A stretch of DNA of 19,550 bases from NCBI GenBank assembly GCA_964347835.1, contig CAYFZR010000027.1, positions 1 to 19,550 of the forward strand, read 5' to 3'. Position numbers and translations under genes: made by a program. Source of the DNA: CAYFZR01 sp964347835 [NCBI: uncultured archaeon] (GTDB lineage: Archaea > CAYFZR01). Under the pieces are notes generated by a model. It saw nothing but the letters and a program-made list of their open reading frames with translations. It had not been told where the DNA came from and ran no database searches. Below, in pieces: positions 13,301 through 19,550 of the stretch (the first letter of the stretch is position 1; each line of letters opens with the position of its first letter).

Positions 13301-15163
13301 TTACCTTTTAGCTATAAAACCAACCAAAAATCCAAAAACAAATGCAAACAGAGATATTAGGGCTACATGAAAGTAGCCTATTTTTTGAACCCCGTAATCT
13401 GAAATAACGATTTTAGAAGTCTCTTCAGTGACTAATTCTTTATTATAAGTCTTTGAATAGATTCTAGCCAAGCCTTCCAAGATTTTTGCATGTTCTATGC
13501 CGTATTTATAGTAAATCATTGAATGTACCGGATCATCTTCTAATAATGTATCACCATATTCTAAATTATTCATAGCGGAAATAGGCTCTATTCCAATTGA
13601 TTTATCCTTCCTAATCGCTTTGATTAAATTTTCTTTGTAGAAGAGCGCTTTTTCTTCTAATTGCTCTGTATTTTCTATTCCGAATGTTTCCAAAGCAATC
13701 TCTGCATTAACCTTTGCTTCAATGCCAGATGCTAAACTGGATAAATAATCTCCCTCTGATAAATATTTTTTTGAAGAATCAAAACTATTTAGTGCATTGC
13801 TCGTGAGACCAGATCCTCTTTCACCTAAAATTGTTACAGAGTAGGCTACGATTGTTTGTACGTATCCTATGTAATCTCTAGTAAAATCAGCCAGTTTATC
13901 CTCAGATAATTTATCATCGCCAAATATTTCTGAGAGATTTATCCACTCTTCCGCTGTTAGCGCTCTCTTCCTTGAAAATACTCCTAAATATAAAGCCTCT
14001 TTTTCATTACCTGAATAATATTCCTTCCAAGCATTTTTTAAGTTATTGTTAGCCTCATTTAACCTAGAAATAGCCTGATATCTTATTTCTATATCGTTTA
14101 AGGAATCTATTTTTGTTGAATTAATCTTCTTAGATACTCCTACTGTAAAATCCTCGGTATCTTTAAGAAAAGCCTTCAAATCTGTTTTCGGATCTAAAAG
14201 TAGTGCAAGATAGTCTGCTTTTATATCAACGTTCAATGCCTGACTCGCCGCAGAATAATACTTTCCTTCATCATACAGTTTATTAGCACTCTCGTAATCC
14301 TCTTCTAACTTGTCTAACGTTTCTTTAGCCTGAGAATACTCGTTATATCCGAGATTAGTTTCATCTAAGTTATTTTTGGCTGTTTTTAGATCTTTATCAG
14401 CCTCATTTAACAGTTTGTCTGCTATACCTTTCATGGCGTCTGACCTAATTGGCGTCTCTGAAGGGGGTTCCTCGGTTTTAATCTCCTTTCCAAAGAAATA
14501 TTTTACCGTATCATATATTGAACCTACCTCTTCCACATCTATTTTCCAACGTTCTTTGGCATATCTTTTCACGTTTACCTTCACAGGACTGACTGTTACC
14601 TGCACTACAGGCCCTATTGTTTGCCTCGTTTCTACTCTTTCAGTTACAACTGTTTGCCCTTCTGGTACAAGAAAAATTGATTTATTTGAAAGATATGCAG
14701 CCTCTGCCTTAGCTAAAATGCCTCCAACAGGACCTATGGATCCATCTGGGTTTATTGATCCGGTCATTATTACCTCATCATTTGGTTGCCAGTCCAATAA
14801 ACTAGCGATTACCCCCACAGTCATTGTAGATCCGGCAGAGGGCCCTCCTACGATCATAGAATCAGATCTTACCGTAAAATAAAAATCATAGTTATTAACG
14901 TCCAATCCCAAAATATCGCATGCCGTTCTAGCCGCAATCCTTGCAGATCCCTGCATGTCTACCTGCGTGAGGGGTCTAGTATCTACGAATATATGTCCAG
15001 TTCCATTTTTCACTTCTACTACCATCTTTATAGGCAAACCTTTAAATCCGGTTTCTGTCTGAGTTACTGCAGCTGAAGTAAGCTCTACTGGCTTAGCAAA
15101 GGCGATTGAAAAGATATATATGGATAAGATTACTATTGACAAGGATTTTAATAGTGTACGCAT
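13301..15163 (-). CDS. Exported Lon-type (S16) serine protease, archaeal COG1750 family
   Basis: 620 residues from the ATG at 15163. Residues 1-24 are a signal peptide ending AFA-KP. Residues 30-205 are a Lon proteolytic domain with no AAA module: catalytic Ser 109 in GGPSAGSTMTVG and Lys 152 in GGILAKAEAA, 43 residues apart, exactly the spacing of the Ser-Lys dyad in E. coli Lon (679/722). TGSINPDGSIGPVGG lies between them. From about 240 to 590 the protein is helical, with repeated Asn/Leu/Lys-rich units. Residues about 596-618 form a C-terminal membrane helix with basic end (AKR). The catalytic domain thus faces outside the cytoplasm, tethered at the C terminus. A longer TTG start at 15211 is possible but would hide the signal peptide. 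COG1750 proteins are annotated as predicted archaeal serine proteases; substrates are unknown. Confidence 0.9.
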   Translation of the reverse strand: MRTLLKSLSIVILSIYIFSIAFAKPVELTSAAVTQTETGFKGLPIKMVVEVKNGTGHIFVDTRPLTQVDMQGSARIAARTACDILGLDVNNYDFYFTVRSDSMIVGGPSAGSTMTVGVIASLLDWQPNDEVIMTGSINPDGSIGPVGGILAKAEAAYLSNKSIFLVPEGQTVVTERVETRQTIGPVVQVTVSPVKVNVKRYAKERWKIDVEEVGSIYDTVKYFFGKEIKTEEPPSETPIRSDAMKGIADKLLNEADKDLKTAKNNLDETNLGYNEYSQAKETLDKLEEDYESANKLYDEGKYYSAASQALNVDIKADYLALLLDPKTDLKAFLKDTEDFTVGVSKKINSTKIDSLNDIEIRYQAISRLNEANNNLKNAWKEYYSGNEKEALYLGVFSRKRALTAEEWINLSEIFGDDKLSEDKLADFTRDYIGYVQTIVAYSVTILGERGSGLTSNALNSFDSSKKYLSEGDYLSSLASGIEAKVNAEIALETFGIENTEQLEEKALFYKENLIKAIRKDKSIGIEPISAMNNLEYGDTLLEDDPVHSMIYYKYGIEHAKILEGLARIYSKTYNKELVTEETSKIVISDYGVQKIGYFHVALISLFAFVFGFLVGFIAKR

Positions 15164-15224
15164 GAAGTTGGTGATAATTAGGTTGAATAAAAAAGTTTCT
15201 ATACCTTTCAAATTAGAAGCGAGA

Positions 15225-15235
15225 GGTTTTTAAAG
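15225..15235. promoter_or_regulatory. Shared TATA-like element between divergent protease and thioredoxin genes
   Basis: GGTTTTTAAAG lies between the two divergent genes. Its TTTAAA core can be read on either strand: about 35 bases before the thioredoxin ATG at 15270 and about 65 before the protease ATG at 15163. No second TATA-like element is evident in this short gap. Confidence 0.35.
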
Positions 15236-15259
15236 GGAGTTCTACGAATTTTTTGATAT

Positions 15260-15264
15260 GAGGT
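15260..15264 (+). promoter_or_regulatory. Ribosome binding site deciding the thioredoxin start
   Basis: GAGGT five bases before the ATG at 15270; it overlaps the alternative ATG at 15258, and has the same layout as the VOC site (GGAGGT, five bases, ATG). Confidence 0.65.
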
Positions 15265-15269
15265 ATAAC

Positions 15270-15692
15270 ATGATATTCGTTGTACTGGTAAGCATATTAG
15301 TTTTTATGAGTGTTTTCACTTATTTAAACCTCAAACCCTCAGGAACTTACGATGTTTATCGAACAAAAATCGTTTACGATTATAATCCTGAGAAATTTGA
15401 TAATGCGTTAAAAAACGGAAAGCCAACCTTACTAGAAATTGCTGCAGACTGGTGTCCGTATTGTAGGGAGATGGTACCGACGATGATTACTCTAAAGGAA
15501 AAATATGGATCAGAATTTAATATAATCACCGCAAATGCTGATCTTGATCGCGAGGTCGTTAGAGATTACCAAGTTAGGAGTCTTCCTACCCTTGTATTTT
15601 TTGATAAAGAAGGAAATGAGGTGCTAAAACTTATCGGTTTCCAAGAAAAAGAATATTTAGAGAGAATAATGGAAGAAATTATCATAAAATGA
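15270..15692 (+). CDS. Membrane-anchored thioredoxin-like protein
   Basis: 140 residues. Residues 1-20 are an N-terminal hydrophobic anchor or uncleaved signal, so the thioredoxin domain (about 38-140) is on the outer face of the membrane. The active site is WCPYC at 61-65 and the cis-proline loop is SLPT (Pro 106). The first five strands and helices of a thioredoxin fold are all recognisable (PTLLEIAADWC, FNIITANADLD, TLVFFDKEGNEVLKLIGF). It should reduce or isomerise disulfides in exported proteins. The stop codon region overlaps by 11 bases with the 3' end of the convergent CcdA-like gene, the likely electron donor. The AP start at 15258 gives four more residues (MRYN). Confidence 0.92.
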   Translation: MIFVVLVSILVFMSVFTYLNLKPSGTYDVYRTKIVYDYNPEKFDNALKNGKPTLLEIAADWCPYCREMVPTMITLKEKYGSEFNIITANADLDREVVRDYQVRSLPTLVFFDKEGNEVLKLIGFQEKEYLERIMEEIIIK

Positions 15693-16686
15693 CATAATCC
15701 TCATAGATTTCTTTTTTTCTTTCGTTTAATACAATATAAAAGGCGGATATTAAACAAAATATCCAACCTGCCCCTGTAACTAGTTCGAATTTTACCAGGT
15801 TCATTATATCAGCATTTGGCGAGATCTGAATGATCTCTAAATATACCCTCGAAAATGATAAAAATACCCCTAGAACCGATCCAACGGTAAGATCAATTAG
15901 TAGAGCTTTGTATTTTTCAATATTTTCTAGTCTATGCATTGTAACAGCGCCTAACATAAGTCCGGGTATCGGAACGAGGATCTTTATTGGTAAGAGAAAT
16001 ATTGACCCAATATATGCTAAAATAACTCCGGCAACTCTTCTGGTTCTAATTCTCCATTCATATGATTTAGTAAGCCCGGCAAGTCCCCCTGAAACTCCTG
16101 CAATGAATGTAGATGGAATCATGGTTCCAACTCCGAACATAACCACGATCAAAAATATAATCATGGGATTCTTCGCGGGAAGACTATTAATCGCTATAAA
16201 AATCAACGGTCCCAAAAGCTCAAGTCCACATACGAAGGCGAGTGCCAAGCCCCAAAAGAACACCATCGTGAGATTTGATGGATTAGCGTGTATCTTCAGT
16301 TTCCCAAAAAATAATTTATTAATAGCCATAAAAGGATTTTTTACTATCCCTACTAGGTGTAGACCAAACAATAGCATTATTGCTCCGGCTATTAATTGAA
16401 ATAAGAATATAAGATAAGGATTTTTTAGCACAGTAATTAATGCACCAGCGGCAATACCAAATATGCTGAAAAATAGAAATCTCCCAGAATTAAATACTAA
16501 TCCAGTTATTATTCCTTTTTTGAAAGTTCCATCTACTCCTGCTGTGTAGGCCCCCAATGGAAAGCCGCAGGACGGACATGTAATCCCGCCTAAAAAGAGA
16601 CCGGCCACAAAGGATGCTAAAACGGGGGAACTCTTTGACAATAAATCAACTGCGGTCAAGGTTTCGTTAAAAGTTGGAAATGCCAT
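15682..16686 (-). CDS. CcdA/DsbD-like membrane thiol-disulfide carrier
   Basis: A 334-residue membrane protein of the CcdA/DsbD transmembrane family, which passes electrons from cytoplasmic thioredoxin across the membrane to exported thioredoxin-like proteins. Two redox cysteine sites are in membrane helices: GGITCPSCGFPLG (Cys 37 and Cys 40) and AFVCGLELLGP (Cys 153), matching the family's two-cysteine relay in helices 1 and 4 in position. It is about 100 residues longer than a typical CcdA; the extra C-terminal part (about 235-325) adds two or three more hydrophobic helices. The CPSC pair is an unusual addition at site one. It is convergent with and overlaps the thioredoxin gene. TATA-like AAAATATATC just upstream suggests a leaderless transcript. 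Confidence 0.85.
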   Translation of the reverse strand: MAFPTFNETLTAVDLLSKSSPVLASFVAGLFLGGITCPSCGFPLGAYTAGVDGTFKKGIITGLVFNSGRFLFFSIFGIAAGALITVLKNPYLIFLFQLIAGAIMLLFGLHLVGIVKNPFMAINKLFFGKLKIHANPSNLTMVFFWGLALAFVCGLELLGPLIFIAINSLPAKNPMIIFLIVVMFGVGTMIPSTFIAGVSGGLAGLTKSYEWRIRTRRVAGVILAYIGSIFLLPIKILVPIPGLMLGAVTMHRLENIEKYKALLIDLTVGSVLGVFLSFSRVYLEIIQISPNADIMNLVKFELVTGAGWIFCLISAFYIVLNERKKEIYEDYVIL

Positions 16687-16706
16687 TTGAATCCCATATT
16701 TTTTAA

Positions 16707-16716
16707 GATATATTTT
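16707..16716 (-). promoter_or_regulatory. TATA-like box for the CcdA-like gene
   Basis: AAAATATATC on the minus strand, about 25 bases before the ATG at 16686; the predicted transcript start coincides with the start codon, consistent with a leaderless mRNA. Confidence 0.5.
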
Positions 16717-16817
16717 AACACTGACTTTTTGAAATGTGACCCTTTATTTAAATTTACGGAATATAGATATGAACAATTTAACGAAAATTGGGGTTTTAAC
16801 GATCGGACATTTGTAAA

Positions 16818-16828
16818 TTTTTAATATT
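16818..16828 (+). promoter_or_regulatory. TATA-like box for the small membrane gene
   Basis: TTTTTAATATT about 25 bases before the ATG at 16849; again this suggests a leaderless transcript, and there is no ribosome site. Confidence 0.45.
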
Positions 16829-16848
16829 ACATAAATCAGTTATGTTTT

Positions 16849-17178
16849 ATGGCAACTTCAATTCTTCCAGTATTAATTATTGTGTCCATTGCTCTTGGTA
16901 TTGGAATCAATTTTCTCTTGTATAAGATTCTTAAAAGGAATTTGATTACTTTTTTACTATCGCTTTTAGTTATTCCAGTAGTTGGAGAAATTTTGAAAGG
17001 AATTGTAAACTCGATGTTGCCGAAAGGGCCGTTCAGTCTCGGATCAGCTTTTGCAATCGGAATCGGGGCTGCTATAGCTATAATAATTGGAGTTGTTTGC
17101 TATGTCATTGCAACCTTTGGGACATCTGTTTATAGGTGGTGGAAATTTAAAGGTAAAATGAACAGAAACTATCCCTAA
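16849..17178 (+). CDS. Small three-helix membrane protein, unrecognised
   Basis: 109 residues with three clear membrane helices (about 5-26, 33-56, 66-91) and a basic, aromatic tail (YRWWKFKGKMNRNYP) that should lie in the cytoplasm. The second helix carries PVVGEILKG and the third is Gly/Ala/Ile-rich. I do not recognise a family. It stands alone, between the divergent CcdA-like gene and the TIM-barrel gene, which has its own promoter 95 bases downstream. Confidence 0.65.
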   Translation: MATSILPVLIIVSIALGIGINFLLYKILKRNLITFLLSLLVIPVVGEILKGIVNSMLPKGPFSLGSAFAIGIGAAIAIIIGVVCYVIATFGTSVYRWWKFKGKMNRNYP

Positions 17179-17227
17179 AAACCGCAACTCCAAAAATTAT
17201 ATAGAAAATATAGATTATTTGGAAAAT

Positions 17228-17236
17228 TTTTATATA
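17228..17236 (+). promoter_or_regulatory. TATA box for the TIM-barrel gene
   Basis: TTTTATATA about 40 bases before the ATG at 17274; predicted transcript start near 17258 leaves a leader of about 16 bases. A second, weaker TTATATAG lies about 30 bases further upstream. Confidence 0.55.
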
Positions 17237-17273
17237 GCAATTTTAGCATACTATTCAAAAATACTGGATTGAC

Positions 17274-18068
17274 ATGAAAATAGGCATTTCAACAGGACTT
17301 TCGAAGATAATCAACAACGGACCTATTGGAAGAAGAAAGGATGTAAGATATGTTGAGATATCTGTTCCTTTTCTAAATTTAATAAAAGATAACAACATCG
17401 ATGAGGAAAAACTAAATGAAATTAAAGAAAAAATAGAGACGTTCAATCTTAAATGTACGTTACATGCTCCCTATTCAAATTCTAGAATGGGACTAAATCT
17501 TAGCGAAGAAAATTTGAATGGCATAGGAGAAAAAACAATCGAAATAGCCAGAGAAATAGAGACCGAACTCATCGTCATTCATCCCGGAGAAGTCATTAAG
17601 AATTATGATAGGTCGTTATTGAATGTATGTAAAAACGTTTTGGAACTAAAAAGGCTTGCAGAAGAAATTGGTTGTAAAATATCTCTGGAAACGATGCATG
17701 TATGCAAGAATCACAGGTATGTGGGTGTTATCCCAAAAGAACTCTTGGATATCGTAAGATTATCTGACGAGAATATTGGTATAACATTTGATTTTGGACA
17801 TTCATTCCTTTCCTCAAGATATTTTGGATACGATCACCTTGAATACTACGAGATTTTAAAAAGATACATCAATCATATCCATATCCACGATAATAATGGC
17901 ATAGTAGATATGTATGAGGAGCAAAGAGGTGACGAGCATCTCCCAATAGGACAAGGCAGGATCGATTTCAAAAATTTTAAAATAAAAAATAATCTGATAT
18001 GGATCTTAGAATCAAATTCAAACGAGAATGGAAAAAGCATTGACTTAATGAAAAAAATTTTTAGTTGA
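17274..18068 (+). CDS. Sugar phosphate isomerase/epimerase-like TIM barrel (xylose isomerase-like/AP endonuclease 2 superfamily)
   Basis: 264 residues, a complete TIM barrel of the COG1082 type. Candidate metal/catalytic residues appear in the expected strand order: LHAPYS (His 64), IHPGE (His 103), ISLETMH (Glu 139), FDFGHS (Asp 173, His 176), HIHIHDNNG (202-209; His 205, Asp 206), GDEHLPIGQGRIDF (219-232) and WILES (Glu 246). This set suits a divalent-metal isomerase, epimerase or endonuclease IV relative. The DEHLPIGQGRIDF motif is typical of the isomerase branch, and the substrate cannot be told. It has its own promoter; its stop lies immediately before the multi-TATA region of the PhoU gene. 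Confidence 0.87.
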   Translation: MKIGISTGLSKIINNGPIGRRKDVRYVEISVPFLNLIKDNNIDEEKLNEIKEKIETFNLKCTLHAPYSNSRMGLNLSEENLNGIGEKTIEIAREIETELIVIHPGEVIKNYDRSLLNVCKNVLELKRLAEEIGCKISLETMHVCKNHRYVGVIPKELLDIVRLSDENIGITFDFGHSFLSSRYFGYDHLEYYEILKRYINHIHIHDNNGIVDMYEEQRGDEHLPIGQGRIDFKNFKIKNNLIWILESNSNENGKSIDLMKKIFS

Positions 18069-18074
18069 ACTTTG

Positions 18075-18150
18075 TTTTATATAAGCGTCTTTTATATATG
18101 TTGTTTTTTTAGCCAAAACTTATATATAGACATATTATTTTTTATATATT
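18075..18150 (+). promoter_or_regulatory. Multi-TATA promoter region of the PhoU-type gene
   Basis: Four TATA-like boxes occur in 76 bases: TTTTATATAA (18075-18084), TTTATATATG (18091-18100), CTTATATATAG (18119-18129) and TTTATATATT (18141-18150), with a T7 run near 18104-18110 that could end the preceding transcript. The third box is best placed for the start codon at 18165, predicting a leader of about 15 bases that still holds the GGTG ribosome site at 18154-18157. Confidence 0.55.
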
Positions 18151-18164
18151 TCTGGTGCAATGGA

Positions 18165-19163
18165 ATGGAATATAGAAAAGTACAGATGACTGGCGGGAGC
18201 AGTTTTATAGTTTCTTTGCCTAAAAGATGGGCTAATAACATAGGAATTAAAGTTGGAGATGAGTTAGGCGTTATAGAACATGAGGACGGTAAATTAACCA
18301 TCTCACCAATACCTCATGAAACTCCAAGCGAGAAAACAATCGAGATCGATCATTCACTACCAACAACACTACTAGAAAGATTAATCGTTGCGAGCTATCT
18401 TGCGGGATACGATTTGATAAATATTAAATCTATTTCTAGAATTACCCTTGAACAAAGAGGGATTATCTCAGGGATAACCCGTAAATTGATTGGTCCTGAG
18501 ATTGTCGAAGAGACAATTGATTCAATTCTGATACAAGATATTTTAAATCCTGGAGATCTGTCCGTAAGAAAAGCAATTAAAAGAATGCATATGATTGTAT
18601 CGTCCATGCAAAAAGACGTTATTCATGCATTAAAGGAGGCAGATTTATCTTTGGCTAAAGACGTTATTCAAAGGGACGATGATGTAGATAGACTTTATCT
18701 TCTGATCGTGAGACAACTTGTAACGAGTGTAAAGTATCCTATAACCGCTGATAACCTGAAGATTAAAACCACGGATACCTTAGATCTTAGAATAGTAGCA
18801 AAAAGTTTAGAGAGAATAGGCGACCATACAGAAAAAATTGGCAGTGTAATCTGTGAAGATCCTCTCAAGTTGCCCACCCAAATCAGCGATTCCATATCTA
18901 ATATGAACGAGTATGCGTTAGACTTGCACAGAGAGGCTATAAAGGCTCTGTTCAAGGAAGACTTTAGGTTAGCAAATCAGATAATCGAAAGGGAGAAAGA
19001 GATCTATAAAATTAAAGAAGAAATCCTTGAAAAAGTATTGTATCCTGATGATGCATGTATAATGCCGATGAAGATTGCACTTATTACCGAAAGTCTCGAG
19101 AGGATAGCAAATTATGGAACTGATATTGCCGAAATAGCGATAAATCAGGCAATTAAGGGTTAA
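18165..19163 (+). CDS. AbrB-PhoU phosphate uptake regulator
   Basis: 332 residues. The N terminus (1-48) is a SpoVT/AbrB DNA-binding hairpin: YRKVQMTGGSSFIVSLPKRW, then GIKVGDELGVIEHEDGKLTISP. Residues 70-330 are two PhoU helical bundles, with metal-binding E/DxxxD clusters such as RDDDVD (170-175) and EREKEIYKIKEE in the second repeat. The archaeal AbrB-PhoU architecture suggests a DNA-binding sensor that represses phosphate (or related) transport genes. No Pst transporter or kinase is nearby, so its target lies elsewhere. The frame extends 31 codons upstream, but that stretch is the TATA-rich promoter; GGTG seven bases before this ATG supports the shorter start. Confidence 0.92.
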   Translation: MEYRKVQMTGGSSFIVSLPKRWANNIGIKVGDELGVIEHEDGKLTISPIPHETPSEKTIEIDHSLPTTLLERLIVASYLAGYDLINIKSISRITLEQRGIISGITRKLIGPEIVEETIDSILIQDILNPGDLSVRKAIKRMHMIVSSMQKDVIHALKEADLSLAKDVIQRDDDVDRLYLLIVRQLVTSVKYPITADNLKIKTTDTLDLRIVAKSLERIGDHTEKIGSVICEDPLKLPTQISDSISNMNEYALDLHREAIKALFKEDFRLANQIIEREKEIYKIKEEILEKVLYPDDACIMPMKIALITESLERIANYGTDIAEIAINQAIKG

Positions 19164-19199
19164 TTCATGCAACGTGACTCGTTCCATCAAAACTTTGCA

Positions 19200-19242
19200 C
19201 AAGAATCGAGATTCTTGGCATGCCAAAAATCTATGATTTTTG
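19200..19242. repeat. Three overlapping palindromes behind the PhoU gene
   Basis: CAAGAATC-GA-GATTCTTG (19200-19217), the perfect 12-base palindrome TTGGCATGCCAA (19215-19226) and CAAAAATC-TAT-GATTTTTG (19224-19242) follow one another with shared bases. It is 37 bases after the PhoU stop. It could be a terminator/mRNA 3' end stabiliser, a small RNA, or an operator. Transcripts from archaea usually end at U tracts, and no strong one follows, so a plain terminator is not certain. Confidence 0.7.
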
Positions 19243-19473
19243 AGCATTCAGAAAAAAGTTTTATCAAAAAAACGGTAATCCGCAATTTTATCTAATATTA
19301 TTTCATAAATGGTACCAAACGAGCCTTTTCCACTTTAAATTTTGCTTTCTGCTCTAAATATTATATGGGGGTGTGGAGAGGGGGTTATAAGGTAGAATAA
19401 GATAGTTACAGTATTAATCTATTATTACACTCTTCTATTGTTTAGGTATTAAATCTAAGTTTCAGTAAACTTC

Positions 19474-19480
19474 TTATATT
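19474..19480 (+). promoter_or_regulatory. TATA-like box for the gene entering at the right edge
   Basis: TTATATT, about 25 bases before the ATGATG at 19500-19505; suggests a leaderless transcript. Confidence 0.4.
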
Positions 19481-19502
19481 TCCATCACAATGTTTTTTTA
19501 TG

Positions 19503-19550
19503 ATGAAAATAGATTCATTAAATTTGGGAAAAGAGGGTTTCCGATCCATA
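19503..19550 (+). CDS. Start of an unidentified gene cut by the window edge
   Basis: An open frame from ATG (19503; another ATG at 19500) runs off the window: M-K-I-D-S-L-N-L-G-K-E-G-F-R-S-I. The spacing from the TATA-like box supports it, with no ribosome site. Sixteen residues are too few to name the protein. Confidence 0.5.
   Translation, partial: MKIDSLNLGKEGFRSI

Larger units (their letters stand above)
19164..19499. other. Non-coding region after the PhoU gene
   Basis: About 335 bases with no convincing gene on either strand. It contains the palindrome cluster at 19200-19242, AT-rich spacer, and a purine-only G-rich patch (about 19364-19402: GGGGGTGTGGAGAGGGGG, then an AAGG-type run) preceded by ATATTATATG, which could be a promoter for a small RNA, but no fold is evident. 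Its right end is the promoter of the next gene. Confidence 0.5.

Noticed and set aside
14376-14882. 168-residue open frame on the + strand
   Set aside because: Entirely antisense to the S16 protease catalytic region, whose motifs (PSAGS, Ser-Lys spacing) are unmistakable; composition is Ser/Thr-rich as expected of a shadow frame.
15781-15791. GTTCGAAT-like tRNA T-loop sequence
   Set aside because: It lies inside the CcdA-like coding region and no acceptor stem or anticodon arm can be found around it.
15830-16399. 189-residue open frame on the + strand
   Set aside because: Antisense to the membrane helices of the CcdA-like gene; long only because the helices lack stop-generating codons.
19364-19402. 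G-rich purine patch as a G-quadruplex or RNA gene
   Set aside because: Only two long G runs are present and no stable stem can be drawn; left as an unexplained composition feature.
1-19550. CRISPR array, transposon, integrase or prophage
   Set aside because: No regularly spaced repeats, transposase-like or integrase-like proteins, or attachment-site duplications were found.

Overview
The window reads as archaeal chromosome, most likely from an AT-rich euryarchaeon. Protein families largely restricted to archaea are present: the Fe(II)-type GTP cyclohydrolase MptA of (tetrahydro)methanopterin synthesis, the archaeal riboflavin-pathway pyrimidine reductase, an AbrB-PhoU regulator, a secreted Lon-type (S16) protease lacking an AAA module, TraB and PRC-barrel proteins. 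Many genes have a TTTATATA-like box 20-45 bases before the start codon. Some look leaderless; others carry GGTGG/GGAGGT ribosome sites. MptA points to a lineage using methanopterin-type C1 carriers, but the exact group cannot be fixed from this sequence. There are no tRNAs, rRNAs, CRISPR arrays, insertion sequences or phage genes; this is ordinary, densely packed chromosome.

Layout. 1-3068 (+): a small membrane protein, a DUF2226-like protein overlapping it by 4 bases, and a TrkA-N/DHH phosphoesterase fusion. 3172-3435 (-): a PRC-barrel protein. 3534-6917 (+): a run of riboflavin-pathway reductase, TraB-family membrane protein, M50 site-2-type metalloprotease, and an asparagine-synthetase-like enzyme with no glutaminase domain but a C-terminal zinc ribbon. 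9120-6970 (-): orphan ABC ATPase, VOC protein, DUF362 protein. 9247-13286 (+): mptA, two unrecognised alpha-helical proteins, and a DRE-TIM (homocitrate/isopropylmalate synthase superfamily) enzyme that may be a Re-citrate synthase. 15163-13301 (-): exported S16 protease with a long helical stalk and C-terminal anchor. 15270-15692 (+) and 16686-15682 (-): a membrane-anchored thioredoxin and a CcdA-like membrane thiol carrier, overlapping tail to tail. 16849-19163 (+): small membrane protein, sugar isomerase/epimerase-like TIM barrel, AbrB-PhoU regulator. 19164-19499 is non-coding with a cluster of overlapping palindromes, and a new gene starts at about 19503.

How they fit together. The thioredoxin, CcdA-like protein and exported protease could form an envelope redox and protein-quality module. 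TraB and M50 proteins form a second membrane cluster. MptA, the riboflavin-pathway reductase and the DRE-TIM enzyme belong to cofactor and central metabolism. No defence or mobile system is visible. The least explained items are the zinc-ribbon asparagine-synthetase-like protein, the two helical proteins after mptA, the altered DHH motif I and the palindrome cluster after the PhoU gene.
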